From Typha latifolia (Eukaryota > Streptophyta > Magnoliopsida > Poales > Typhaceae), in NCBI GenBank assembly GCA_019914945.1, contig CM034100.1, forward strand, positions 633,209 to 697,208: a stretch of 64,000 nucleotides of DNA. The letters run 5' to 3'. Below, one piece after another: positions 27,611 through 40,758 of this stretch (positions within the stretch are counted from its first letter, which is position 1; each line of letters begins with the position of its first letter). A program made the position numbers and the translations under genes. Below the pieces are notes generated by a model, which saw only the letters and a list, made by a program, of their open reading frames with translations, searched no databases and was not told the DNA's origin.

Positions 27611-30600
27611 ACACTGCCCATGCAAAACCTCTGGCTTTGTTCTGTTACAGATGCTATATCAGATAGAGCTGTTTCTCCTGTGTAAAATCTTAGTATGTCA
27701 TCTGTAGAATCTTTTAGAGTATGTGAAAATTTTAAGTATATGTAACGCTTTGGTTCAGGGTTACCTTAATTGTCGTAGATCACTGTAATATATGTAGCAA
27801 TATAACTGTCATCCCTTTTATTACTAGTACTATAGGATTTCTTTTTCTTCATTTTGCTCTTTCTAAGATCGTTTTTGATAAAGCCAACATCAAAAACAAA
27901 ATAGGAACGTGCTTCCGCTATGAGTCTCGACTCTGGAGAGATCGCATGATGGAAGCTGAAACAAGACAAGAAAACAAAAAAGAAAATCAGTTTATTGCGA
28001 AAGACAAAAAGTAATTTACATGTTTTACATTGCTTGTGAGTGTTTTTATCTTTCACATAAAAATATTGATGATATCAAAATTTTCATGAACTTCAAACAG
28101 ACTATTAAGTTAATTTTGATATGTATTGATTCTACTGAACAAAATATCTGTGGCTGACAATTAATGCAAATGTTAGTGAGCCTGTGTGCCAGTCTACTGA
28201 ACTGTGTGTTGCACATTGAGATCTGTCATAAATCTCAACAAATATAACATGCCACCCTATTTTAAAAAGAAATTGAATTTATAAAGAAAAAGGTTTCTTT
28301 AAAAAGGAAATGGCCCAAAACTACTGTCTTCAAAAGGAAGAAAAAAAAAGCTTTCCTTATCATAGCTGTGAAGAAGCACTACCATTCATAATTTTGTTTT
28401 CCTCCCATGATGTGGCCTTTGAGAAGGAGAGGAGAGGATTAGTGGGAGTAGGAGGCCTTTTCTCTCTTGATTATTTTAGTGCAAGGATAAGTGGTCTGCC
28501 ATGAACTGGTCCTACCAAGAACAAATAAGAATTAAGTGGGTTGCAGTTCAATGACTGCTGCCAATTCTGCAAGTTGGGAATAGAGAAGTTAGTGGTTGTG
28601 ATAAGGAAGTTAAAAATAGTACAAAAAGTAGCGATAAAAAAGTTTCTGCTCTGAGGGCTATCACGTTTGCCATACATTTTTTTTTCTTTTTTACTCTGGT
28701 CCTAACATTGATTACTTTAGCATTATCTTCCAATTAAGATACTCCAAGTGCTTCATCAGCCTTGTGTCTTAAACTGATTCGAACAGCACATAGCTCCAAA
28801 AACCCTACCATGCACCCTCCCAGTGATACAAGAGGAAGCAAGAGGTGGATGGTGACACAATCTAAAGATTGGCGTTGGTCATGGAGATAATACAAGAATT
28901 TCATGCTCTTGATCTCTCTCTAAGAGAGGGACCAGGTGGAGTTCATTTAATACTCCCCCTAAACAAAAATACCCAACTAATGACATGAGAAAGGACCAAT
29001 AAGCTTCCACAAATATAAATAAAATTCTATGGCAAGCCCTATTATGTATGAGACCCATTATACAGTTCTAGAATGCAATTATACAGTCTGTTCTTGCTAG
29101 TAGTCCCCTGTTGGGATTTTTCTTGGCCAACTCCTTATCCATCTGTTGATTAATTATCACTACACAATTTTGCTTTACAAACAGTTAGTCAATTCATAGG
29201 GCACTCAGACAATACAATATATGTATGAATACTGGAAAAACGAATTAGATGATGTACCAATTTGAAAGGCCAAATATCATGCTTGCTTAGTGAGAAGTTT
29301 AGTCTTTGGTTCCTAGGAGAATAGAAGTTGTCATTTATGTCTGTCAAAATTGAAGGCAACTAACTACCAGAGGAAGCTATCATCCCTCACTGTCAAAAAT
29401 GATGGCAACTACTAAATTTTGCCTGATTTGTGGACAAAATTCTATTAACTTGGTCTGAGTAAAACAGTACTAAAATTTATTAGCTCAACATAATATTGCA
29501 CAGATGATATTTTGGACGCATGCCAACAAATGAAATGTGGCACATTACTATTCGGTAGCAATAAGAAAGGAGACAGCGCTGGTTTACCTTCTTGATATAT
29601 ATGATGAATTCAGAAGCTCAACAGTCATCAATAGAAAAACTGTAATTTACGTTAAACAGTCGGCTCATATCCGGTGATTGACTTGAATCTGAGACCTAAT
29701 CAATCCACACAAGGGTATAAACAATTTGAAGATGAACGTGGTGGTCCTTGTACTTGCTCAAGCTGCATCCTGCAAGAGAAAGTGGTGGGAATCCGAATGA
29801 ACACTGAAGTCTGAAAGATGTGCCAACAAAAGGAGTAATCAATTAGTGAGTTGAAGTGTGAGAAAAACTATGCCAAAATGTGTCAATCAAGACTGTTAAT
29901 ATGCATTTAAACAAAATTCTCATATATCACATCAAATGGAGTTCATAAAATTGAGATCCTTTATGGATGCACAACAGTGATTTGATGGCAGCATAGGTGA
30001 CATACTTCCAACAACATTTTGTGATTAAGTCGGAAGAGCCATAACCTTTTCATTGTAATTTACTTGACTACTAAATGTTTGTAAAAGCTCAGGAGATAAA
30101 CCAGTTAGATCTCATGAATCATTTAGATTATGCATTATAACAGGTCAAAGAAGTGGTCCTTGTACTTGCTTATTTTGCAACCCCCGCCAAAAGAAAAGAA
30201 GCTGGTGGTGGTCCGGCAACATTCTCATGTCAGCTTCTAAGTGAGGGAAGAGAAAAGTAATATATAATGGAAAAAAATAGGCCCACTTAGTGGAAGAAAT
30301 GAATGAAGATACCAGAGAGCATGAAAATTGGCACTTCATAATCCAAGGACAATAATCTAAGCAAAAGCAGTTCAGCATCACTAAATTTTGAGTACTGTTT
30401 GATATAACATCAAGATTATTGTACTGCCGACAAGTGACAAGTTGACCGCATGCATGAGATGTTATAAGAATCAAACAAGGGAAAGTTATACGTAATAAAA
30501 AAAATCATCATGAATGACAGATAATTTAATTTATTTCCGGCCAGCCTATTAGCATCCACGTCCTCCTCATGACAGGTTGGTTGGGATAAGTTTGATCAAA

Positions 30601-33600
30601 ATTATCTTTTCAGTAAGCAAGATAATACAATAAATTATTTAATAGAGGACATAATATAAGTTACTGTATTTATTTTCTTTTCCAATCTTCCTTTCCAAGG
30701 TTTTGCATTAGTTATCCTGCAAATATTTGCCCAGTAGATACAGCGAGAATGCCATACTTGACAATATCTAACCTCCTTACTTCTTAAGGAAATTGTACAT
30801 ATTTCTCTTTTCTCAAGCTAGAGTCATCTAATGAAAAGCATCCTATACTCTACATAAAATGTGAGAAAACCACCATGGAAAGTTATTTATCTTAGCAGCA
30901 CAAAGTGATAATGTTATAGTTGCACCATATGCATATGTGGGTGAAAATTGATGCAGGTCTTAAGAAATGCAGGTCCCGCACGTATATAGTAATCTGTTTA
31001 ATAAGTGTGTCCACATATGCATGCACCACGAGATCCCTAGGTCTAAACAAATGCATGTGACTTTATCTTACCTTATGGCTATAGGCGTGCAGCGTGCACA
31101 ACTGCACTTCCACTAATCTTTCACTGCAAACCATCCATCCACATTCTTTATCTGCAAATGCTGTTTAACTTGATAGCATGACATATCAATTTGAAGGCTA
31201 CTCTTGCAATTGTGATCCTTTGGGTTACTGGCTATTCTAAGATGCATCAATCTTCTGTCCAGCAATGTATTCAGTAGTACAATGTCAGGTACTGAACAAA
31301 ACCTCCTGCCAAGTTGAATATTTCATGTAGAAAGTGGAAGTTCTGAGAGAAGAAAAAGGAAAAAAAAGAAAGAAACAAACAAACAAAGAAAAGAACAAGG
31401 AAAGATATCTTGCCCACTAATTAATAGAGGACCAATTCTTCATCATGTTTGACCAAAAATAGGCATGGAATTTTAATGTGGAATAGCAGCAATGAAGGGA
31501 GAAAAGCGTCAGAGCACATACTAGCATAAAAGAATAGGCACATCAGCAATAAATTAAATTGATTGAGCTTAAAAGATGAAATCCTTTCTGGGCAGCATTG
31601 TTTAAAGAGTAGGGATAGTTGTGTGTGGTTATGTGCACCTATAAATAAAGATTATGCTTACTTTAACCTAAACATTAAACTGGAAGTTGTAAATAACCTT
31701 CTTCTGTCTGTGCCCATAAAATGTGAATAGTCCTTGAAAAAGTTTCAAGTTTGATAACGCGACAGACTTGGCTGAGAAATCATATATTAGTTCAGACTAC
31801 TCAAAATTTTCCACTTCTACACCAAGCACCTGAGTTTGGGACTTCTCTTCAAGATGGATGAGCATTAGCAAGGTAGTATTAATTGGAAAAAAAAATCCAA
31901 CTCCAGTTCAAGTAATATTACTATCTAAGCAATCATGGGGATGCAAACAGATTAAATTTAATGTTAATTCATGAATTCAGCCTAGAACTGGAAAGGACTG
32001 GACAGACAGCATTCAGCAATTATGCAGATGATGGCTCATTCTGATGGCTTGTTTGCTTGGAAACTGCAACTAGATGAAGATTAGAGGCCAGTCAACCTGG
32101 TATAATTTGATTAAATAGTCAAATTGAACCTTACCTTGTTTCAATAAATTTGTTGAATCTATTTGTTGCTTATCAAAAAGAAAATTCTTGCTAATACCTA
32201 GTACAGATTTTTTCTACCTTTATATAGTATTTATACTTTCTTTACCTTGTAAACTTCTTTTCAAGTTTATAGTTGAGATTGATGTTTACTGTTTCTTTAC
32301 ATTCTTTTCAAACACAATTTTTCGAAATTCCTTGTCCACCAGTTTAGGCTGCCATTTCTTAACCTTGCAAATTTTAAATCATCTTATCACCTTAGTTTCA
32401 GAAACAGACAAGCAGTATCTCATGATACTTCTCTCAAGTCTCCTTCATGTTGAGATCTTGTTAAGACATGATGAATATATAGAACTTGCAGGTCCAGGAG
32501 CCTTAAGGCCCACCAAAATAATGAGGATATTGTTCTACAAGAATGTCGAACAAACAATTGACATTTGACAGTTCGATTTAGATTGGTGCTAAACATATAT
32601 ATGCCAAAATCTGCAATTCAACATAAGTCATCACTTAGGCCACTAATAACATGATGCAGAAGCAATACTCTGTAAAGATGTAAGTTGATAAGAAAAGTAA
32701 TGTCCACAACAATTGGTAGTACCTAGTATGCAACTGGAGCATTTAGAACTAAATAAAATACCAAACAGGAAAAATATAGCAACAAATATCAACGTCATAT
32801 GCCTGTAAATTAGATGTAGAGTACGATATATAGGAGTACATAGTAAATTGTATCTTACCATATGATTTCCCCTATATGACAACTATTAATAGTCGTTGTA
32901 TCAGGAATAAATGACCAACATTTGACTTGCCCACTGTTTGTCCAGCTAAAACAAGAAGTTCTAAGTTTAAATCTCCCCTTTACTCCAGTAATACTCAACT
33001 TGGTCAAAAATCCAAGAGGAAAGTTTATCATGCTGAGTAACAGCAGCAAATAAAACCCTGTACTTTTTATGTTTAGTCCTTCATTCCATTTAAAATGATT
33101 AGTAATGATTGTAAATAGCATTCTTTTCTTTTATTTATATCTTTATAATATTTACAGTGCACTCATACATTGTAATATTGCACATACCAATTATTGTGCT
33201 GTATTCCTGGCAATGTTGCAAAATTGCAATCCATTCAACATATTAGCTACGGTTATATTGTCACCTAATCATTCTTGTGAAGAACCCCTGTAGGAGATCC
33301 ACTGAAGTTCAGGAAATTTAGAGTAACATTTTATGGAAGATAAATGAAAAGGTTTATAATGAAATTGTCATTATTAATACATGTCAATTGCAAGATATGA
33401 CTTAACATCTCTAAGAATAGCAAATTTACTACATACCACAATTGCTCGTAGTCTCTATCTTGTATTTTCTGGAACTGCATTCATAATTCATAAATTGTAT
33501 AACTGGAGGAACAAATCAAAATGTAACTCAGAAACACTAATCGTGATGACAGCATTGCCTTCCGTCTCCATCCAATCTCTAGTGGTAAGTGAACAACAAA

Positions 33601-33771
33601 TTTCTACTTTGCATGAATGTTAATACAATGTTGAGAAGCACAACAAATAAATGATACCAAGCTAACCATTTTGGCAAGGCCTGAAGGGCTGATAATAGTA
33701 TAATACAATAAGTGCACACACTCTAGTACAGTAAGCTGAAGATTCCCTATGAGAAGAAGCATGCTAACCTT
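27611..33771. other. Long gene-free AT-rich spacer
   Basis: About 6 kb without a supportable gene on either strand. Frames of 60-126 codons are scattered, AT-rich and without domains. I see no tRNA-like sequence and no repeats beyond short A/T runs. A LINE-like phrase (TTTCAATAAATTTGTTGAATC followed by A-rich sequence) occurs near 32137-32180 but is too short to call. Long non-coding RNAs or very short exons could be missed. Confidence 0.5.
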
Positions 33772-34143
33772 ACAACTAATTTGATACGTTCTGACTTGAC
33801 ATATCTATCAAACAATACCACATAATGGACAAAAAAGAAAAGAAATCGACAAATCCTAGCCCCCGGGCTAGCTCGGCCGACTTGAGAGAGATGAGGAAAA
33901 GAAGAAAATACTTTATTCCTTGTCAAAGTCAAGTAAAACAACATACAAATAGTTTCCCAATTGAATAATCACATAAGGAAAACAAACCCCTAACCAAACA
34001 AACTCTTAAAATAAACTTATTTAAACAAAAGTCTGCATTGTTGATCATTTGAAAGCAAGAGAAAGGCATTCGAACGCATAGACAAACTCTACTCTCTGCT
34101 TAAAATATTGTGAAACTGTTCAAACACTTAAGCAAAGTCATGT
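33772..34143 (-). repeat. LTR-like repeat, left copy
   Basis: About 370 bases matching the block at 34741-35140 in the same orientation. Shared landmarks in order: TATCTATCAA, a GCTAGCTC(A/G)GCCGAC block followed by TGAGAGAG, a CCCAATTGAAT/CCCAATTAAAT block, AACCAAACAAACTC, and GTGAAA-TGTTCAAA near the end. In the minus-strand orientation of the enclosed gag remnant this is the 3' LTR. It is diverged and carries indels, so the element is old. Confidence 0.6.
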
Positions 34144-34740
34144 CAAATTCTTTGAATTTGTTTTGGCATTCGCTAATGGTTTATGTATGCTGCAATTTAT
34201 TCAAGGCTTCATCAAAATTATTATATTCAGACGGTCCGAACCTCGGCATTAACCACCAGGTAAACTCTGGGTAGTCTGCTCATGGGCTCATTTTTTAAAC
34301 CAATGGAAGGGCCTAATCTTACAGGTGAAACTTGGCAAACCTAACTCACCTATTGGTTGTGTTCCTTTGTAGGCAAAAATATTACTCTCCCTTGAATATC
34401 CAACCGAGAGAGTTTTTTCCTCTTGAACTTCAGAAAGTCCAAACGGATGATTTGAGGTCAAACTCCCCTAATATGGATGTCCTCAACCACCGTAGCAGGA
34501 GGCCTGTTAGCCTTCCCTACAGTAGGGTCGGCGTCTCTGCAATGCACAGCATCTACTCCTTCACCTCATTAACGTTTGTATGAGTTCCCCATGTTCCAAC
34601 TACTTCTTTCCTTATTGATGAAGAGTTACTTTTGGAGCATCTAGATGGTCTTCGACCGATGTCACCCATGTTTTCAACATCTTCCACAAACTTGCTGTGA
34701 TTTGAATAATAGATTTTTGTCAACCAACCATAAATATCTC
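34144..34740 (-). mobile_element. Gag remnant of a Ty3/gypsy-like LTR retrotransposon
   Basis: About 600 bases lie between two LTR-like direct repeats. On the minus strand, around 34450-34270, the frame reads RLDFLKFKRKKLSRLDIQG. After a frame shift it gives KFHL and AL-LV-KM pieces. This resembles the region RLDFPKFxGEDPxxWI ... ASFHLxxxALQWF found near the start of plant gypsy-type gag proteins. Several stops and frameshifts break it, and no protease, reverse transcriptase or integrase remains. The whole unit (33772-35140, about 1.37 kb) is an internally deleted, inactive element in minus orientation. Confidence 0.5.
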
Positions 34741-35140
34741 ATACTAATTAATAGGTTCTAACATGACGTATCTATCAAGCAATAATAAAACAGTTTAATA
34801 GACCAAAAAAGAGAAGAAATCGGCAAGCTTTAGACCCCTGGCTAGCTCAGCCGACATGAGAGAGGAGAAAAAAAAATAATATATATATATATATATATAC
34901 AGCATATAAATATTCTCCCAATTAAATTAATCACTTAAGATAGGAAAACAAAATCTAAACCAAACAAACTCATAAAAATAATCATAGTTAAAGGAAAATT
35001 TGCATCGTCGAGTGTTTGAATGCATTGGCGTACTCTAGTCTCTACCTGGAATGTCGTGAAATTGTTCAAATGCATCGATGAACTCATTCGTTCATTCGAA
35101 CAACTGACTAGGCGTCCAAACACCTAGCTGAAATCATGTC
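34741..35140 (-). repeat. LTR-like repeat, right copy
   Basis: Partner of the repeat at 33772-34143, carrying an added (TA)n expansion near 34879-34899. In the minus orientation it is the 5' LTR. The sequence just inside it (TTAGTATGAGATA on the minus strand) weakly resembles an initiator-Met tRNA primer-binding site, TGGTATCAGAGC. No convincing 5-bp target duplication was found at the outer edges. Confidence 0.55.
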
Positions 35141-37011
35141 TGTTCCACATTAACTTCTTTTTCACTAGCTGCCTGGTGTCGTCTCCTCTAATAAGTGAAG
35201 TAGAATGGAGTGATTAAACCTCCATTATTATCACAATTTATAGAGAGACAGTAATAATGCCTCAAAAAGGATTAACAAAAAAAATTGGTTAGAGGCCTAT
35301 ATAATTCCTGTGACATCACTATTTTTACAAAATAGATTTGAACAATGGCACCTAATTCAGGTAAAACATACAATTATTTTCATCAACATTAGAAATTCAG
35401 AGGGCATCAAGGAAATGAAAGGAAATTTTAATGAAATTGACAACTGCAGTAGTCCAAACTTACAAACTATTCAGTTCCTCCAAATAACAGCCACTCTTAT
35501 GAGTTCATAGAGAAATATGTACCCGAACCATGATACCTACACACGTTTGCAGCTGTGAAGAAGCAGTTTCCCTCCCTTCTCTGGATTTACCAAGTTGGCG
35601 AAGATTGATCTTCAATGTCTTTCCCCCTTGCCCCTATTCCGCCTGCAGACACCTGGGACAATTATGCTTTGGTCTTTTCTGACGGGCTTTGTTTATCATG
35701 ACCAAAGCCTTTTGAATCGGTTTTTTATCGGCCGGACTACTGATTTGCCTATTTGGTTCGATGTCCTTTCTCGCGCCAATTGAAATCTGCCTATCAAGGA
35801 GATGGGACAAATATTTAGAGCATGGGCGCTTGATTTAAAATATGAATTTAAGCTGCTCTAGAAAAGAAAATGACTAAAGGCTGAATAAGGAAAATCATGA
35901 CGTGCTTGTCTGACATAAAGGGTTCAGTCAGAATACATGGCAATCACTCTATCCCATTCCTCCCTTCATCCCCTCCTCTTCCATTTGATCCTTCTCAATT
36001 TTGGACACTGGTAATTTTTTTGTGGGCTTATCGCTTTTCGGGTTCAACATTATCTCCAAATGACCCTTCTTATTTCACTGTTTCTTTTCATTAAATGCAT
36101 TAGTACACTAGCTACATTCTTTTCATTTTCGTATCCTTCAGAGTTCAGACTGTAGAACTACACGACCGGTAATACCATTAATTTGGTTCTTAGTCATAGA
36201 TATATAGAATGAACATGGTTATGGGAAATGATGGTTAGAATCCCTATAGTACATCTGCCAAACATTAGATGGCAAGGCTATCTAATGTCTTGAAACCTGA
36301 AATTCCAATTGATCATGCATGTTAGGATAATTTCTTTTTCTGTTACTGAGAGTCCAAAACGTTCTTCTAGGGCAGAGTTTCTCAAACTCAGAAATAGTGC
36401 ACGCCAGATGTATGTCGCAATGCCAACGAAAAGATAAGTAGCTAACATATAGAGATCCATCACCACACCAAGAACAGAACATCTCAAACATGACGCAAAA
36501 GAACGTTGAACGAGGAAGGAGGAGGGCAAACCAAGGAAACCGTCGGATCCATGAACAATGGTTTCGTAATTACCTGGGAGAGGGAGCGATGGATACTCGG
36601 GATCGCGCACGCTTCCTACAAAATTGACAACATGGGCGAGACCTTCGCAGAACCTCCCATTTATAAATCAGCAGGGTCGTTGTAGAGCGCGGAAAGCCCA
36701 AGTCGTTGTCGAGAACCTAAGTTAGCCGACTTCGCATGCTGAAATGGAAGCTAGGATTCTCTACAGCCCTAGGCATAGGGTTTTCTTACAATAACCAACA
36801 AAAGATATTGCCACGTAGACATACGAGTTCTTACAATTAACCAAGAACATCAAGTCATCAATCCATGAAATGACACTTGTACTTTAAGTAGAAAATTAAA
36901 GAAAAAGAAAATAAAAAACCAGAACAACCATTATTAATTCCATGCATCTTCCCAAGAAAACAGGGTCGACTTGACTAGTAGCTATAATTTTTCTTTTTCT
37001 TTTTAATCTCC
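35141..37011. other. Spacer left of TIP1
   Basis: No supportable gene. A 110-codon frame at 36278-36610 (-) contains one hydrophobic stretch but begins at GTG, with a stop just upstream and no ATG. A frame at 35595-35783 (+) has no family resemblance. The last 300 bases are probably TIP1 3' flank. Confidence 0.5.
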
Positions 37012-37997
37012 TTAGTAATCTGCGATTGGGAGCTGCTCGTGGGTCCCTTGGCCAATGAATATTCCATCATAGACCACGGCAGCAATACCTGCACCAATAA
37101 ATGGACCCACCCAGTACACCCAATGGTTAGCCCAGCTCCAGCTCACCACTGCGGGCCCAAAGGAGACTGCTGGGTTCATGGATGCACCATCAAAGGCCCC
37201 ACCAGCCAAGATATTTGCACCCACAATGAACCCAATAGCAATCGGTGCTATAATCCCAAGGTTTCCCCTCTTGGGGTCCACTGCTGTAGCATACACTGTG
37301 TACACCAATCCGAAGGTCATCACTATCTCAAACACCAAAGCGTTCCAGGCGTTCACGTCCACCGACAAAGAGAAAGCCGACGTTTGCTGCACAGCACAAC
37401 AACGACATACACATACCGTTTATAACTTCTTCATTCTACTAGAGATCGAGGTCGTGTAATTATTTTTTATGTACAGTTGAGTACGTTGTTCTAAAATATT
37501 TACCATTCCACCAGTGGCGAACTTGAGAAGAAGGCATGCAACCACTGAGCCTAGCAACTGGGCAATCCAGTATAGAATACCACGTACAATAGTTATGTTA
37601 CCGCCGAGGATGGCGCCGAAGGTAACGGCGGGGTTGACGTGGCCTCCTGATATGTTGGCGCCGACCGAGACGGCTACGAAAAGTGCGAAGGCGTGAGCCA
37701 AAGCGGCGGCGATGAGACCGGAAGGCGTCGTCGAACCATCGTTTGTGAGCTTGCCTGTTAGAAGAAGAAGATTGCAACCGTGTTGAATTGAAATGTAGGT
37801 ATATTAAGAATAAGCTAAAGAGTACATTTGAGCAGATAGAGAAATAGTGGTATATTATAATTACTGAAAGCCATCCCCGAGCCTTCGCCGGCGAAGACGA
37901 ATATGAGCATCGAGCAGAACTCCGCGAGGGCCGCCTTGAGAGCATCGGGCTGGCTCACCTCTCCCGGACCTCCGATTGCGATCCTATTGATCGGCAT
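37012..37997 (-). CDS. TIP1: Tonoplast intrinsic protein, TIP1 subfamily aquaporin
   Basis: Three exons: 37997-37865, 37754-37504 and 37386-37012, giving 252 residues, the standard TIP length. The start [20 protein letters not shown] and the end [10 protein letters not shown] are typical of TIP1. Six membrane helices are evident, with the two NPA boxes at [12 protein letters not shown] (loop B) and [13 protein letters not shown] (loop E). The selectivity filter reads His (ALAHAFALF), Ile ([10 protein letters not shown]), Ala (GASMNPA) and Val (NPAV), the HIAV set of TIP1. TIP1 proteins move water, and in several cases H2O2 and urea, across the vacuolar membrane. No key residue is missing. Upstream sequence (38-39.5 kb) is rich in CACGTG motifs. 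Confidence 0.97.
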
Positions 37998-40758
37998 ATC
38001 TTTTGTTCTACTGAATTACGGGGGAAATACTTAATTTATCTCTAGTTAGGACTGGAAGGTGGAAGCTCTTCTTATGCTTCAACGTTTCGTTGGCTTCTTA
38101 GCTTCACCTATGGTGGTCATATATATATATATATATATATATATATGGACTGAGATAACGGCTCGAGAACCGGGAAGAGCCGGTTTACCCGTAAGTGTTA
38201 ATCGAAGGGGCCCTTTCAACCGTCCAATGGTCGGTGCCCGCGCGCAGCTCATGGACGGGCCTCCGGACCGATGGAGTGCTGCCACGTGTACGGAATGATT
38301 GGTTGTGGAGCTCGGATCGGTGTTCTTGGCCGTAGTAGTGGATCGTCTCGCCGACCAAGTGACGTGGCGCTATTTTTGAACATCTGTCACCGTCGTCGAG
38401 TTTAGCTGGAGGATGAATTGGTAGTAGACATAGTGAACTAATTGTGAGAACCTGGGGTGTATCTAACCCGATTTGGGTTAAAATTAATTTGAAATCTGGC
38501 TCTGTGATTAAGTTTGAATTGAAATAATTTTAATTTAAATTAATTTTGAGTTTATTTAGAATTTAATCTGAGCTCGAGTTTAAATGAACATCTCAATTAG
38601 TAATATATATATATATATATATATTCAAGTCGACTGGATATTAAGTTTGGTTCAGATTTAATTTCGAGCTCGGCTCGATTATTTTTACAGCCCTAATTAT
38701 CCAGGAGTATAATATGGGCTGGGCCAGACTAAGACTAAGGCTAGTCTGGCCTATAGATATTCTAGGCCTGGCCCAACTTCTGGGGATTTGGACAGATCCT
38801 TCGTCCTTGCATTGGATCCATAATTTCTAGCAAGAACCAACTAAGGTTTAGAGGAACCTTAAGAATGTTAAGTAGACAAAAGGCATTAAATGAACACATT
38901 AATTAACTTAGCCAAAGACAATCCACCAAACTTGATACATAGACTTCTTCTATAGTTCTATATCCACCGGCGCTTATACGGCGCGAGGGCTCGAGGCACG
39001 TGCAGTCTACATTCCTAGGCCTGTGCATGTGCCACCCTCCACGCCTTATCCGCCACGTATACTTACTTTTGTCTCTTCCCCGCCGCACGTGTAAGACTTG
39101 ACTGGTAGGCTGACACGTGTATCGGAAATACACATGGAGCGTACCTAATCCCCATGTGCATGCCCGCGTAAAGGACAACCGCATCGATCGCCGCTCCGGC
39201 CCACCTCATGATTAAGACCTCTCTTACTACTGTTAATTAGCCTTAATCATCATTATAAACTAGCCGAGAGGCGAGAGCGCGAATGTTTTGTTTTCAGAGG
39301 TGGGACCGGGTAAATATCACCGTTTTAATTAAATGACGTCCAATAGAGTTTTAACTATGGTTCTACAGACTACCGATGGCTAGATTCCTAGGTTCTACTA
39401 AAACAATTATTAACGAGGGAGGGAGGGAGGGAGGGAGGGAGGGAGGGAGGTTCTAAAACAATTAATTATGAGGGAGAGGGAGGGTATTGTATACCACCGT
39501 CTCCTCGTGCCTAGGGTGCACACGTGGCATCAAAAGAAGCATTGGAATCCAAAGTGCTGTAGCTTTTTGTTGGATCTGAGGTGGGTTGGGCAACATGATT
39601 AGGTCGACCGGTAAAGCCGTTGGGGTTTTTAAGCTTGAGATAAGAACGGGGGTTTTAAAAAGTTAAAACTCGGGAAAAAGGGTAAGCAACGGTCACCCCT
39701 TTAGTGGACCGGGCCTCCGGGACTCCGCGGGCGAGAAGTCTCCCACGTACTTAAAAGGCCCTGGTGGGCCCCAGACTACATCTCGTAATTTTACATTTTA
39801 GTCCACAAAAGGAGGTGCCTTTAGGCAGGGGTTATCATAGCCAATGCACTAATTTGGTAGGTGCTCTCTCTTTTCAATATATATATATATATACACTATT
39901 GTTACCAGTTACTACCTATATTTTTATCTTAACATTACTTAAAGCTTTTTATCCTTTGGTTCCACACATGCATAGGTTTATAGGGCCAGTTTGGTCATGA
40001 CATTTGATGGGCCTATCAAGTTCCAATAAATAAAGCAAGACAATAGGAAATCACTTTTGGGAGGAGCTCAAAGATGGCAAGATCCAATGTACAAGACCCC
40101 CCCGGATTTCCATGTCTCACGACCTTTGTCCGTTTCTTCCCCAACTTTATCCCCCACAATTATTTATATATATATATTTCTTATAGCCGTCCGTTTCATA
40201 TTAAACAAAAGCATAGAAGAAAATTTTAACGGGTCTAGACCGGAACCGGCAACTCCGCATCCGCATGGTGGCCTTTCATTAGCAAATTGACGTAGCAAGC
40301 GTAGGTCAACTGTGGATTTGGCTTTTAGCTCTCCTCTAATTTTGTCTCGTGATCGTCTCACGAAAATAAAGCCATGATCGAATCCATCACGATCGCTGAG
40401 AAAGATAAGGATATATTAGGAGCCCATCAAGGATCGTAACTCGCCATCAGTTTAAGCATTTGAAAACTCCGTTGACGCAGGGGAAGAAGGAAATTACCAT
40501 AAGAATTTACCCCGAAAAGGAAGTAAAAGCGAAAGGATTGTACCGGTATAAGTAAGTAAGTTTGTATTAGTGGGGCCCAAAAGACGGCGAGGATTCGTGG
40601 GTAATATTTTCATATATATGGCAAGCTCTTATAGGGGCAAATCTACATTCCTTATATTTCTTATTTCAAAACTAAGAAGACCCAAACTCTTATTTATATG
40701 TGTTGCTATAGAAGAAAGCCTTCTTATATAGGAGAGGTGAAGAAAGAGAGCTAGAGAT
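37998..40758. promoter_or_regulatory. Divergent spacer between TIP1 and the DUF1635 gene, rich in G-boxes
   Basis: Holds a (TA)n run at about 38118-38145, five CACGTG motifs (38283-38288, 38997-39002, 39086-39091, 39114-39119, 39521-39526), a GGGA array at 39415-39450 and smaller TA runs near 39878-39893. Several CACGTG copies are ACACGTG or CACGTGTA/CACGTGGC, the abscisic-acid-response-element form. No gene is supportable. A dispersed-repeat-like segment at about 38560-38700 is discussed in the findings. Confidence 0.45.
39415..39450 (+). repeat. (GGGA)n array with G-quadruplex potential
   Basis: Nine consecutive G-triplets separated by single A bases. The preceding phrase TTCTACTAAAACAATTA and a shorter G-rich run recur just downstream (about 39451-39484), so the unit looks partly duplicated. 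Regular G3 runs with one-base loops are the strongest class of predicted G-quadruplex. Confidence 0.9.

Noticed and set aside
33841..33900. GCTAGCTCGGCCGAC palindrome-like block as a stand-alone regulatory site
   Set aside because: It recurs at the same position in the second LTR-like repeat, so it is better explained as part of that repeat.
36278..36610. 110-codon minus-strand frame with a hydrophobic segment and a TATA-like sequence upstream
   Set aside because: The frame begins at GTG, has an in-frame stop directly before it and no ATG near its start. No domain is recognisable.
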